A DNA stretch of 64,000 bases from Linum tenue (GCA_946122785.1 CAMGYJ010000011.1:40388513-40452512), one strand, 5' to 3'; shown: positions 1 to 11,590, counted from the first letter of the stretch. The notes: generated by a model not told the origin, from the sequence alone. Program-made: numbers and translations.

Positions 1-2266
1 ATCCAAGGTTGGAGCCCTACATAGCGAGGACCGGTTTGGGAATGTTGCGCCATTTCTTGCGGATCGAGATCGACAACGATCTGCTTACGGCAATGGCGGA
101 ACGATGGCGTCCCGAAACCCATACATTCCACCTTCCAGAGGGGGAAATGACGATCACCCTCAAAGACGTGGCGATCCTCACCGGGCTTCCTATTTCTGGA
201 GATGCAATCATTGGTTCCACGACCAAACCCGAAGGAGGTTGGGGGCCGCTCATACGTGATCGTTTGGGCTTCGACATGCCGACCACCACACCAATTCTAG
301 GACGGGGGCATCCTCCGTTGAATGCGGGGCAAGTGTCGGTCCCGTGGCTGGTATCTCACATCCAGCAAGAGGTGGAAATCAATGACGAGACACCGGAAGA
401 ACAAGTCGAGCGCTACGCCCGCATCTACCTCATCGGTTTGGTGGGTGGATTTTTGTTCCCCGACAAGTCCAACCGGTGGATTCAAGGCATATGGTTGCCA
501 TTGCTCACTGGTGACTGGGATGCAATTGGAGAGAAGAGTTGGGGATCGGCCGTGCTAGCGGGCGTATACCGGGAGCTGTGTACTTGCTCGAAGGTTGGGG
601 CAAAGCAAGCTGGTGCTGCGATGTTCATCCTGCAACTGTGGGTATGGGAGCATCTACCGATGTTCGCACCTGCCGACCCACGTCCATACCGAAGAAACGA
701 TGATGAACTCAACTTTCTGCAAAATCTCCCCTACGGTGTCAAGTAAGTTTATTTCGTACTGAGCCCAATTTAATTTTGATTGTGTACTTAGCTAGATTTA
801 AATTGAATTTATTCTGTACATAGCCCAATTTAATTTTGATTGCATGCTTAGCTAGATTTTAATTTTATTTATTACGTACTTAGACCAATTTAATTTATTA
901 TATGCTTAGCTATATTTCAACTAAATTGAATCCGTACTTTTACTTACAAGGTGGATAGGAGCAAATACGAATGACCATCAACCTGAGCATTCGTTATTGT
1001 TTTATCGTTCTGAGTTCTGAGTTAGATAACCATGGTGGAATCAGGTAATCATATTTTGTCCATATTTGAACAAGTTAAATTTTGTCAATGTAAATGGTCA
1101 TTGATTCCGAATTTTTTAATGAATATAGGTTATATGGGATCCATATCCACGTGAAGTGGGTGAGCTGCATCATCTTAGGCACCCTCTGGATCACGAGACG
1201 TGGTTGTGCAAAGTGCCATTGATCTGCTGGCACATGGTGGAATGGCACCTACCCGATCGATCTTTGAGGCAATATCGAATGGAGCAACCAATTCCACAAG
1301 ACCCGCCAGCCGGTTTCAGGGAGCTACATGCTATTGACCTCCGACACACTGCAAAGAACTGGGTGCTAAAGCATGGATTCTACATCAACATCTGGGAGAA
1401 TCGGTCCCAATGGGTGGTGCAAGGGATGCCGGAGACGAGACCGATGGGCTACCACGATGGATACATGCAGTGGTATCGGAAGTTCACCATGAGATGGGTG
1501 TCAAAGCAAGGTGCTGTGATGGGGTCGTTGGTAAGTCATCCTAATCTCCCTCATTCAAAAATCTATTTATTTTAAGGTTTAGTTAATTTGATAAGATAAG
1601 TGCTTTCCTTAGGTTGATGGTTTGGAACATGCCAAGTACACCCTCGAGAGTGCGCCAACCATGGATGAGCGGAAGACTAATTGGTTGACCCGACTTATGA
1701 ACAACCTCCTGAGTTGTACAAGAGAGCAAAGGAGGGATGTCGTGGCCTATCCTCCCGTTCCTGCCCCGGCACGACCCTCATTCCGTGATGATGCACCCAT
1801 TGTGCCCCCGGTTGAGCCCCCACGAAGGAGCAAACGCAGGCCTCTACCTACATTCGATGAGGTGCGTACAACTCAAGAAACCGAGATCCCTGAACCGTTC
1901 GAGTACCAGTGGGCACCTACAGCGGAAGCCGGTGGAGGGTCATCGAGTCGTGGAGCATCTCAGGAGTGGGACACTTTCTCTCATGGGTTCTCTCAATTCC
2001 AACATCAGCAACAGAGTTCGATGTATCAGACACCGCAACAACAAACTCCGCAACCTCCGATCATTCGCCAAGCTACCGCTCCATCTCAGCCACCACCACC
2101 ACCATATGTAACCCCAGTTGGGGCTCGGGTCAAGAGAAATCCGCGACCAGCCGTTGAGCGAGCCCGCCAAGAAGCAGCGGCGGAAGGGGGAAGAAGGGGT
2201 CGAGGACGTCGTGGAGGACGAGGAGGAAGAGGTGGAGATGGGGGCCAAAATGAAGCAAATGAGTGA
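1..2266 (+). CDS. Plant mobile domain (PMD) protein of a MULE, 5' partial, probably disrupted
   Basis: The aminotransferase-like plant mobile domain is recognised by RWRPETHTFHLPEG, the DVAILTGLPISGD block and VPLICWHMVEWHLPD; it is the domain of the MAIN/MAIL1 proteins and of MULE and gypsy passengers. Suggested exons are 3-742 (open at the left edge), 951-1044, 1129-1530 and 1613-2266, with donors GTAAGT at 743 and 1531, GTAATC at 1045, and AG acceptors before 951, 1129 and 1613. The C-terminal exon is proline- and glutamine-rich and ends in an Arg-Gly-rich tail, suggesting nucleic-acid contact. Exon 2 is damaged: a tandem 7-bp duplication ttctgag (1008-1021) puts TGA at 1018 and TAA at 1027 in frame, although the 94-nt exon length still fits the exon 3 phase. 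The gene is therefore likely a pseudogene unless spliced differently. Its role in transposition is unknown. Confidence 0.75.
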
Positions 2267-2727
2267 ATTTATCGTTTTATCATTGTAGTGAACTATCCAT
2301 GTTGTTTTTGTGCTTTTTAGGTGTTATTTGAGTTTGCATTGTCTAAAAACTATCCTACGCACTTAAGTTGTCGAATTAATTTTCTGGATCATTTTAGCAA
2401 GAATCAGTATCTCCCCTCAACACGAAAAAGTTGGGAAAATCAACCACGATCACATAGAATTTTACAGATCCCAATTCCGAGTCCAAACGAGTGAGATAAG
2501 TGAGTTCAAAGAGTGATCGTATCGTTAAAGTATCTTTTGCGTACTAAAAACTAAAACGCGTGTATCTTATTCGTTTGAGGTCGAAATAACGAGCCGTTTG
2601 CGGCAGCGCGATCGTATCGACAAGGAGAACATTTTAGAGTTAACATAATACTTGGACTTCAAATGTAAACGGTGATGAATAATTTAACAAGCCATTAATT
2701 TAGTAGCAGGATACAAGTAAATGCAAA
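2267..2727. other. Spacer between the convergent MULE genes
   Basis: About 460 bases without a coding signal. It must hold the 3' ends and polyadenylation signals of both convergent genes. No repeat or structural RNA was recognised. Confidence 0.5.
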
Positions 2728-5575
2728 TTAAGTTGATGATGGTTGTCCTGGGCAACGCCTCTTGTCGTGACCAGGTTGTCTGCACTTAGAGCATCGCTTC
2801 GGTCCCCTTCTCGTCCGTTCAACTTGATCCATCTCATTGTGTATCCTTTCAACTCTAGGACGGCCTTTGGTGCGTTTTAGGTGCAACGGTGGGATAATCA
2901 ACTTTCCAGCGTATATAGGCCAATACGCTTCATCTGGCATGGGGCTCAAAGCTGCATTATATGAGTTCCGTATCGCTTGTTCAGTGTAGTAAGGACTCAC
3001 CAGGCTGTTTCTGTTCATGGTTATTGACTTAGCAACCGCCATTGCATGTGAACAGGGTATCCTTTCGTTCTGATACTTTTGACAAGAACACTCCCCTAAT
3101 TCGTAGTGCAATTTAACCGTTTGACGATTGTGACCACGTCTCCCTCCACACCATATACCTGTTTCGACAGCGAATATTCCTTCACTGCGGTCAAAAAGAA
3201 CAACCTTATGCTTACTTGATTTTTCATCGTTCTTCTGCATTTGAGCGAATACGTCATGTGCTATTGAATGACCTTGCAACTCCCTCTCTATAGCTTGTTG
3301 TAGCCGAGCAACTCGCCACTCGTTGACCTTCCAGTAAGACATCTCCACGATGACAGAAACAGGCATCGCTCGAAGACCCTTGTACACATTATTTATACTT
3401 TCTCCATGGTTGGTAGTTGCAATGCCCCATCTGGCCCCGTTGTCCATATGGAACGTCCACATGGGCAACTCTTGACCTTCAGCCCATACTGCTCCAGCTC
3501 GGTGGGTCTGACGAATTGTTTTCATCTTCTGCTCATACTTTTTTGGTTGATGTGCAACCGCTGAAAGGTGAACAAAATCGAAACTGGTCAATACATGATG
3601 AATAACATCAGCTTAATAAACACAAACTTAAATCGCATAAGAAAAACATTAGTACCTGCATTCCAAAGTTGATTTTTGATGTCTTTCTTCTTCCCAAATT
3701 TGTGCTGGAAATTGGCGAGCCAGTGTCGAATACACCATCTCCATCTCCATCCCCACTCGTCGGGAAAACCACCAACAGCATTCCTAATCCCCGCATGTCG
3801 ATCGGATATAATCTTAATATCTTCCCGCTGTGTCACGTGTTCGTGTAGTTGGTCAAAGAACCATGCCCAACTTAAGCTGTTCTCCCCTTCCACTAATGCA
3901 AATGCAAGCGGGAAAATCCGCCTGTTTCCATCAACGCCAGTTGCAATTAGAAGACATCCTCTGTACTTCCCAGTAAGGAAAGTTCCGTCAACCTGAATAA
4001 AAATTTAGGATCTAATTAGTATGAAATTTACGTAACAGAAAATAATACAACATTTAAAATCGGCATCAGTTGGTTCTATACCTGAATAACCGGTATGCAC
4101 AACCCAAAACCGTCAATGCATGGTTTAAAAGCCCAAAAAAGACGATGGAACATCAGCTTATCCTGTACTCGAACTTGATCCTCAGTGTATACATTGTTGT
4201 ATACTGGGACGAAAACAGTCCCAGGATTGGACTCCTCCATTGCTCCCATAAGTCTAGGGAGTAAAGCATAAGAATCCTCCCAATCACCATACACCTCAGC
4301 CATGGCTTTCTGCTTACCATGCCATGCTTTTTTGTACCGTATCGTGTAAGAATGTCGATCCTTCACCTCTGCCATGATAGCTTTCACCTTGATATCTGGT
4401 TGTGCTTCTATAAGGTGCTTAATAGTTCTCCCAACTTTCTTTGCTTTTAGTTGCCTGTGATCTTGGGAAAGTATAGAAGAGGAGCATGTGTGGATCGTCT
4501 CAGCTTTGCGAATCACCCAAGCACCCTTTCTCTTCATATTTGCAGCCCGCAGTTGCCACGTACAACCCTCTGCATCATGCTTGCATATGACATGTAGTTG
4601 TTTACTGTCAGAATATTTTACCTTCCACTCGAAATTGCGCCTCAACGCCTCTTCTGTAAAAGCATCCTGCACAGCGTCTTTCGATGTGAACGCCATACCC
4701 ACCTCCAAATTGGCCGTCGGATTGTACACTGGCAAAGGGACAAACTCGGGGGGATCATTCTGACTATGTAAAAATTGAGTTGGAACCTGTGTGTAATATG
4801 GCGTGGGTGCCTCACGAAATGCCGCCTCATCCTCGTTATCATCAGTATCTTCCTCCTCCTCGCTCACTGATCTCAAATCTTCCTCAGTATCCTCGTCGCT
4901 CGACTCGAATGGATAGCTCGGGCTAGAAGGATCAACATGACCACGATCACCAACATCGTCCTCTCGCTCATGCGAAGTACGCCCTGATCGAATGTTATTC
5001 TCGATTTCAGACCACTCTGGCCCCCAAGCAGGCCATTCAACACCATCGGCTGGTTGAGGAGGTTGCGAGTATTTGTCCCATCCTGCACTACTCGATCCAC
5101 CGTAGTTGATTGAACCACCACCCTCCCCGTAACCTCCTGTATAACCACTGCCTTGGTAGTTGCTCGAACTACCACCCCATTCGTACCCTCCTGCAAAACC
5201 ATCATCATAAGAATACTGGTGAGAATGAGATTCACCGACCGCCTCGGTCTCAACATACACCTCTGCAAGCCGGACTTGGTTATCGCTTAGGAACTGTAAC
5301 ATCATCGTAACCGCGTCATCATCGTTTATGACAACTTCTTGGAACACGAGCCCGCCAGCACTCATGTCTGGATACCGGTAAGTAATTTTGCCAAGTCTCG
5401 TTTGTCCGCTCGTACAAACCCTTTCTGCACAAAGATCACAGAGTTCTTGAAAATTGAATCGGGAATCAATTTTCAGCATAATGGATTCGCCGTCCTCATA
5501 ATCAATGCCTATGTCAGAGTTTGTCACCCTTCCATTCCACCGAATAGTAAGATGAAACTTCTTGAATTTACCCAT
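2728..5575 (-). CDS. MuDR-family (MULE) transposase, three exons, apparently intact
   Basis: Predicted exons on the minus strand are 5575-4082, 3992-3656 and 3560-2728, giving 887 residues with no internal stop; junctions are CAG|GTATAG to CAG|GTTGAC and GCAG|GTACT to TTTCAG|CGG. Domains in order: N-terminal MULE region from MGKFKKFH, a Gly/Tyr/Ser-rich and acidic linker, a FAR1-like DNA-binding zinc region starting near residue 295 (VGMAFTSKDAVQDAF), the DDE core with Asp in VDGTFLTGKY (about 500), Asp in IISDRHAGI (about 562) and Glu in TTNHGESINN (about 664), a SWIM zinc finger (GECSC...IPCSH, about 766-782) and a C-terminal CCHC knuckle (CSKCRQPGHDKRRC). Transposases of this family cut at the inverted repeats and move the element. 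The start at 5575 is preferred because an acceptor-like TTGTAG lies just upstream, hinting at a 5' UTR intron; an upstream in-frame start at 5644 is the alternative. All catalytic residues appear present, so it may still work. Confidence 0.88.
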
Positions 5576-5661
5576 ATCTACAAATCGAGGATAAGTATCT
5601 ATTAGCTTAAAGACAGTAAAATTAACCAAAATCATATTGTACAACTAATATTATCCATCTC

Positions 5662-5785
5662 ATAACTAACGAACATAAATTCAACTAACTAACAACAACA
5701 TAATACGAAAATTAAATCATACTATAACTAACGAACATAAATTCAACTAACTAACAACAACATAATACGAAAATTTAATCATACT
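5662..5785. repeat. 62-bp direct tandem duplication in the transposase leader
   Basis: Two nearly identical 62-bp units begin at 5662 and 5724, each opening with ataactaacgaacataaa. They lie in the AT-rich 5' region of the transposase gene, between its start and the dyad array. Confidence 0.8.
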
Positions 5786-5950
5786 ATAACTACTAAAAAC
5801 ATAATTAGACTATAATTCGAAAAGAGACATACCAAAAAATGTCTGTTCTGTGTATTATGCTCGATTTATTTGCTGAAATTTGAAGAAGGGGGGAGTGGTA
5901 AGTTTTTGCTTCTGCTGGTGGGTTGGTATTTATAGGAAAATTTGCTACTA

Positions 5951-6274
5951 TTCACCGTTTTTGTCAAACACGGTGAACACCATCACCGCGTTTGTCTCAA
6001 ACGGTGAATACTAGGTAGGTGTGACCTAATTTTGACCTACCAGGGGTGGGAAACGTGGGAAACAATCACCGCTTTAGGCAACCACGGTGAATGTATTCAC
6101 CGTTTTTAACTAAAACGGTGATGTATTCACCGTTGTTGACAAACGCGGTGAATACATCACCGTTTTAGATCAAAGCGGTGAATACGTCACCGTTTTAGTT
6201 TTAAACGGTGAAATATTCACCGTTTTTGTCAAACGCGGTGATTACCTTCACTGCGTTTGTCAAAAACGGTGAAT
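5951..6274. repeat. Subterminal dyad array of the MULE (CACCG...CGGTG)
   Basis: Nine imperfect dyads, each about 27 bp, follow one another. Each opens with TTCACCG or ATCACCG and closes with CGGTGAA or CGGTGAT, around a core such as tttttgtcaaa. Most are spaced 6-10 bp apart, with a larger gap near 6010-6068. Subterminal repeats of this kind are typical transposase binding sites; that role is inferred. Confidence 0.8.
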
Positions 6275-6439
6275 GCCAAACATGTGTACTTTGGGAATTT
6301 TTTTTATAACTTATGTATTTTGAGAATTTTTTTTAAGAACGTGTGTACAGTGGGAATTTTTCCTAAGTATAGCACACTTAAATTGGAATACGGCATGCAA
6401 AATCTAAAATTAGAAGATGACGATTCTTGTTTGAAACTC

Positions 6440-6885
6440 GAGGGATTTCAATTGCCTTGACAAGTAGGATCAGGTATTGGAAGTGGTTAGAAGGAATCAG
6501 GTGGATTTGTTTGCGCTTGTAGAAACTAGAGTGAAAAAAAAGTCAAAAGAGATTTACAAAAGAAATTTGGAAGTTTTAAAGTAACATTTGTATAAGGGTC
6601 AAATAGGAATGTCCTATGAGGCATATGTATTTGAATTATGATATGGGACCTTCTAATGATCCTTGAATTATGATAGTGTTTGGACATTTTAATGTAGTAA
6701 TTAATGAGCTAGTAAGGATCATTGGATAGTGCTTGGAGATTTTAATGTTGTAAGGAGTAAGGAAGAGGCATCAAACTTCCCTGCAAATTCCCAGATGGGA
6801 AATTTCAATCAATGGATTGATAGGATGGAGTTGGCAGAGGGGAAGTTTGAGGGTCCATGATTTACCCTAAAAAATTAACAACAGA
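6440..6885 (+). pseudogene. LINE (L1-type) endonuclease fragment
   Basis: Two short stretches translate to hallmarks of the apurinic-like endonuclease of plant LINEs: DLFALVETRVK (near 6502-6535) and VLGDFNVVRSKEEAS (near 6727-6775), the latter followed by a run resembling the usual FNQWIDRMEL segment. Stops and frameshifts lie between and around them and no reverse transcriptase follows, so this is a short dead relic. It abuts the presumed right end of the MULE. Strand and family are fairly sure; the limits are approximate. Confidence 0.65.
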
Positions 6886-7591
6886 GAATCCCTTGATGTA
6901 GAAAACACAAGTGATAATCTTAGATGTACTTAGGGTCGTATTCCAACCATCATAACATACATGAATCGAACAAACAAGTAAACAAGAAGAGTAAAGTTGT
7001 TTAGAATTTTATTTATTTATCGATGCATATGAAAGTATAGATACGTTATTGTAAGAGATAGTAAACTCGAAGATGATCATGCAAACTAGGGCTCATTTAT
7101 ATCGTTCATCGATGGTTCATCTATTGCAACACCCTATCCCTTTCTCTGAGGCCACTCCCTTCCCGTGCATGTGTCTCTTGCGCTAGAGATTTAACTAGCT
7201 AATGTGTTCTTTCGCTTTATGCCATTAACTAATTAATAAAGAACAAGGAAGTTATGATAACATATAGTTAATCGTTGGCTCCTATGAACCATAACTGTAA
7301 TCTATAGCATCGATGATCTAATAATCAAGCATTTATACTACTCAAATCATAGATGGGTGATCAATCCTCCCATACTCGTGTAGATTCAATGGGGTATCCC
7401 TAAAATGTAATTTCTTGACAATCTAGGCAATATTAGGGACAACGAATATAGTAGAATACAATAGAATCATAAGCATCGATGATATTAATAGCATTCATAC
7501 TATATAAACATCATTGACCATCATAAGCGTTGAAAATAATTAAGCAATCAATGATCATGATAGACATGAAAATTCACAGACAAACACAAGC
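6886..7591. other. AT-rich intergenic stretch
   Basis: No coding signal recognised. It contains repeated ATCGATG and TGATCAT words and may be old retrotransposon LTR sequence in reverse orientation, but nothing supports a firm call. Confidence 0.4.
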
Positions 7592-7945
7592 CACTACAAG
7601 AATTTTCACTTTCTACGACGGGCAAAATTCATCGCGGAAATCCTAAAATCCGTCGCAAAAACGTTTCGCGACGAATTTCTTCGTTGCAGAATGTGAAATA
7701 CCTTCGTCGCTTATACAGCGTCGCAGAAAGTTCTGCGACGGAGAAAACCAGGATCGTCGCCAAAAAATCAAATTCGTCGCGGATGTTTAATGTTTTAGCG
7801 ACGCCCATGTCGTCGCAAAATGAACAATCGGCGACGATAAGGATACCGTTGCAGAAAAATTGATTATTCGGCGACGAATACTTCGTTGCAGAAATGATAG
7901 TTCGCGACGCATAATGTCGTCGCAACAGGTTTTACAAGATTCATG
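7592..7945. mobile_element. CACTA-type transposon end with CGTCGC/GCGACG subterminal repeats
   Basis: The stretch opens with CACTACAAGAA, the conserved terminus of plant En/Spm (CACTA) elements. It continues with many short, often paired copies of CGTCGC and GCGACG, for example gcgacgaatttcttcgttg. Subterminal arrays of short motifs in both orientations are the transposase binding region of CACTA elements. No transposase gene is seen, and no matching inverted terminus (CTTGTAGTG) is found downstream. Confidence 0.65.
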
Positions 7946-9095
7946 GACTGCGTCTTCTTTTTGGAGCTATTAATAATTTATTTTTGGGTTAATTTCATTT
8001 AGGTCACAATTTATTGTTCATGTTCATTTTTTGGTCCATCTTTTGGTCATTATCAAATTAACACCTCATCCAACACAATTCCATATTCCCCAAGCTTTTG
8101 TAAATTATCAAAATATAGGGAAAATTTTGGAACAGACTCTTCCTTCCAAGAATCATAACCACATCGGTGGACTGCTGTCGAAGATCCAGTTGCCACCTCC
8201 AAAGCAAAACACAAAATCAGTGCAAGAAAAAAAATTAAAAAAAAAAAGATTAACCCAGGGAAAAAAACCAAAACATAGCAGATCTAGTTTATTCCTTCCA
8301 CTTGTCTTGTCGGAAGAGCAGATCTGGGTAGACCACGACACCCGAAGTCTTCAGCGACCGCCTTCCTTTTCCCCTTGTACGAAATCAAAACCGAGAACAT
8401 AAATATGTCAAACTCTCGATCTTCAACCAGAAACCCCCAAAAAATCACAAATGCAGGGTGCATCTTACCCGTATCGTCCCTATTTCGATCGAAAGGAAGC
8501 CCTGGTCAGTTCGCCGGCGAAATATGGCTAGGTTGTATTTAATGGACGAGAACAGAGAAGGGGCGATTGAGAGTAGTGATTATATGATTGGGAGTTTTTC
8601 ATTGTTGTTTCCGAGTGGGGAAAACGAGAGAAAGAGAGAGAACTTGAGAGGAGAGAAAGAAAGAAGATGCTAATGAGCGGCTAGGGTTTGAGAATTGATC
8701 CATATCTTTCCTTAAATACCACCTCCTGAAGGAGCATTATGCCCCTGTACTTTCATAAATTTACGGGGCATTGCCACCTTGTTTTCGAGCAATTACCAAG
8801 CTACCCCTCTTTCATTCACAAAAACCAAATTAGAAGAAAAAAAACACCAGTTGAGCACTCTTTAGAACTTGGATAACAAATGTTTTCGTTGCATTTTAAT
8901 TATTAAAAATTTTTAACAGTAAAATAAAAAAAAAATTGAAAGCGATAAGTTTTGTTAATTTAATTTTGTCCATAGTTACTCATAAACTAATGCACTATAT
9001 TTATTCCAAAAAATTCCCGAAAAGCGGGCGAAGGAGAAAGGGCTTTTTTTTATAGAGAGAGAGATGAGTAAGGGGGGTTTGCTGGGGAAAGTCTC
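7946..9095. other. Sequence between the two CGTCGC arrays, possible captured fragment
   Basis: About 1.15 kb with ordinary composition lies between two arrays of the same CACTA-like motif. Short open frames such as 8031-8402 (+) have no recognisable domain. The arrangement fits filler or captured host DNA inside a non-autonomous CACTA element. Confidence 0.35.
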
Positions 9096-9640
9096 CAAAT
9101 ATTTTGCGACAACACATAATTCGTCACAGAAATTCGAGAACATTCTACGACGATAGACAGTCGTTGCAGAAAGTCTACAAATCTTCTGCAACGACACATA
9201 ATCGTCACAGAAATTCGAGAACGTTCTACGACGATAGACAGTCGTCGCAGAAAGTCTCCAAATATTTTGCAACGACAAAATAATCGTCGTAGAAATTCGA
9301 GAATATTCTACGACGATGAACAAGCGTTGCAAAAAGTCTTTGAATATTCTGCGACGACAAACAATCGTCGTAGAAATTCTATAACATTCTACGACAGCAG
9401 ACAGTCGTCGCAGAAAGTTTCCAATTATTCTGCGATGACAAACAGTCGTCGCTGAAAGTCTCCAAACCTTTTGCGACGAAATAATTCGTCGTGAAAAAGA
9501 AATGACCGTCGCAAAAACTTCTACCCCACCTAACGCGAAATATTAACACAATGCGCGACGAATAACACAAATCCGTCGCAAAATATTCACTTTCTGCGAT
9601 GAAATCATAACATTCATTCACATAACAATAAACAAGATTA
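9096..9640. repeat. Second CGTCGC/GCGACG array
   Basis: About a dozen alternating units follow the pattern tctgcgacgacaaa, then a short spacer, then tcgtcgcagaaagtctcc. They are the same motifs as at 7600-7945, so both arrays probably belong to one CACTA-like element. Near the end, tattcactttctgcgatga repeats the left-end text ttttcactttctacgacgg in the same orientation rather than inverted. Confidence 0.6.
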
Positions 9641-9710
9641 CATTCTAATACAATCAATTTCGACTAGCTACCTAGAGGAGAAGGAAGGTATCACCATTGA
9701 TGATGACAAC

Positions 9711-10657
9711 TAGAGATGACAATCAAACCCATGGCCGCGGGTATCCGCCCACCTCCAACCCAGTCAACGCAGAAAATCCCCGGATTGACCGGGTATGGGG
9801 TGGATATGGGTAAAACGCACAAAGAACTTGATGGGTATGGGGCGGGTATGATTTTAGCGTCCCCGCCCCATACCCATACCCAAACCCTCCCCATCAAAGT
9901 ATTTTGCTATACGTAAAAAACTATAAATATATTTTTATAAATTATTATTAGCATGAATGTAGTTAAATAAGAAAACATGATCTAATGTAATTATATTTCT
10001 CATAATCTTTGAAATTTTCAACCCTATTAGCCGGCTGTTGTTTACTTTCTCAATTCCTTAATGTCGCCGTCTTTCTTCTCCTGACTCCTGAATCATCTTG
10101 GAGATGACCACCTAACCAAAATTGTTGATGAGATAGTAATAGATCATTGCATATAATTTTTTACATTTAAATTATTTGGATGCATATTGGTGTAACTTAG
10201 TGTGTTTGAATAATTGGTAGTCTAGTATACTTTAATCTTTTAGAAGCAAAAGAGATTTTTGTCCAATTGACAAGTTTATGTTAGCTATTTATTATATAGA
10301 AAATAGATGTGCTAGATTCGAAGATGAATGATTTATATAGTATTATATATTCATTTTATTTTATTGATTAATCAATATTTTAGGATTGAATACTTTTTCT
10401 TATTAAGTAATTCTATTACTATGTTAATTTCCGCTATTTACTATGTATGGTTTGTGTTATAATTGAAGACATACATGTTGAACTTTAGATATAATAATAT
10501 TGCTTATACGGAGCGGGTATTAACCCTTGGGTATCCGAAACCCATGGGTATGGGTTTGCAAAACCTCCCTCCGCATGGGTATGGGGCGAGTATGGGTTTG
10601 GGTATTTGGTAATGGGGATGGGGATGGTTTAAGCAAACCTGCCCCATTGTACCCATA
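9711..10657. mobile_element. Non-autonomous hAT-like element, 947 bp, with 8-bp target duplication
   Basis: A perfect 8-bp direct repeat, atgacaac, flanks the segment at 9703-9710 and 10658-10665. The termini are imperfect inverted repeats: the left begins tagagatgacaat and the right, on the reverse strand, tatgggtacaatggggc. Both ends carry GGGTATGGGT-type subterminal repeats (9730-9895 and 10510-10655), while the middle is AT-rich and non-coding. An 8-bp target duplication with TA..CAAT ends is typical of the hAT superfamily. No transposase is present, so it depends on a helper elsewhere. Confidence 0.8.
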
Positions 10658-10665
10658 ATGACAAC

Positions 10666-11040
10666 ATCTCCTTAGCTGCAGATCCCTTTACTTCGATTGG
10701 ACTAGGCACTCTTTTAGAGTGTTATAGAGATTTGTGTGTTTGTGTAGCCTTACTTTTAATTACAAAGGATTCATGCACTCTATTAATGGGGAGAATCTGA
10801 CCTAAAACAAACTTAACAGACTAAGAAAGATTCTCCTAAATATAGTAGACTTAGGAAACTTCGTCAACAAGGCAAAGTGTGGGCGGCGGCGGTACGTCAG
10901 TTGGACATGTCAATCCGGTCCTTCGTGATTTGGGCCTCTTGATCCACGGACTTCACTTCCTGATGATTTAGGCTGCAACTTTGGGTAGTAGTGGTTGGAC
11001 CTATATATTGCTCGGGCTGCCGATATTTCTTGCTTTAGAA
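10666..11040. other. Intergenic stretch, nothing recognised
   Basis: No open frame or repeat recognised in about 375 bases between the hAT element and a relic LTR. Confidence 0.4.
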
Positions 11041-11590
11041 CGAGCTGATTCTTTCTTGATTTGAGCCATCTTATACATATTTATACCTCGTACTTGGTTG
11101 TTTGGAATGTTTCACATTGTGCTTGGAGCCATTTTACGCTAGGTTTGGTCTTGTTTTGGCATGTTTCAGGATTAAGTAAGTAGATAGGCAAAATGATCGA
11201 AAATCAGACGAAAGGGATCGAAAAGAAAGCAAAACGATGGAAGATGCACATATCACTGTATGGACGAGATTATCACGGGCGCAGACCATGAAGTTTGTCA
11301 GCAGGCCATGAAGATCGCAAGGTTTCAGGAGCTGGTTCAGGCCTCATGGGTGTCATATGGATCATGATCGCAGACCGTGATGTTTACATGAAGACGGTGA
11401 AGTTTGCACAGAAACGGTGCATTGTCAGCTGAGATCTCGGCTCCTTTGTTAATGTAATGACCGTGAAATGTGCACTCAAGGCTATAAATAGTCATATGTG
11501 GGAAGAAGAAAATGGAGATTGGTTTTACAGAGGGTCCTGACCCAAAACACCAAAGAGGCATTTCTAGAGAGAGAGAGAGAGGTGAAACAA
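11041..11590 (+). mobile_element. Relic Athila-like LTR fragment (element D)
   Basis: The text cattttacgctaggttt, about 40 bases before tttcagg, parallels the U3 start region of Athila elements A-C in this window. It is followed by several GCAGACCGTGA/CATGAAG-type repeats in the slot where A-C carry palindromic modules, a TATA box (tataaata, 11483-11490) and a gagaga tract like theirs. No primer binding site or gag follows, so this is a truncated LTR. Limits are approximate. Confidence 0.5.

Larger units (their letters stand above)
1..6370. mobile_element. MULE (Mutator-like) transposon with plant mobile domain gene, left end outside window
   Basis: The segment holds a plant mobile domain gene on the plus strand and a MuDR-type transposase gene on the minus strand, pointing at each other, followed on the right by an array of short dyads. 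Two convergent genes is the layout known for maize MuDR, and plant mobile domain genes are known passengers of plant MULEs. The left terminus lies beyond base 1, so the terminal inverted repeats and the expected 9-bp target duplication cannot be tested. The right end is a guess: coding and dyads stop by 6274, and an AT-rich stretch with repeated gggaattttt motifs runs to about 6362. Confidence 0.75.

Noticed and set aside
2276..2290. attgtagtg as a CACTA right terminus
   Set aside because: It lies left of the CACTA left end, inside the MULE, and lacks subterminal GCGACG repeats.
5951..6274. CRISPR-like regular repeat array
   Set aside because: Units are imperfect dyads with very short gaps at the end of a plant DNA transposon; there are no cas genes and the genome is nuclear eukaryotic.
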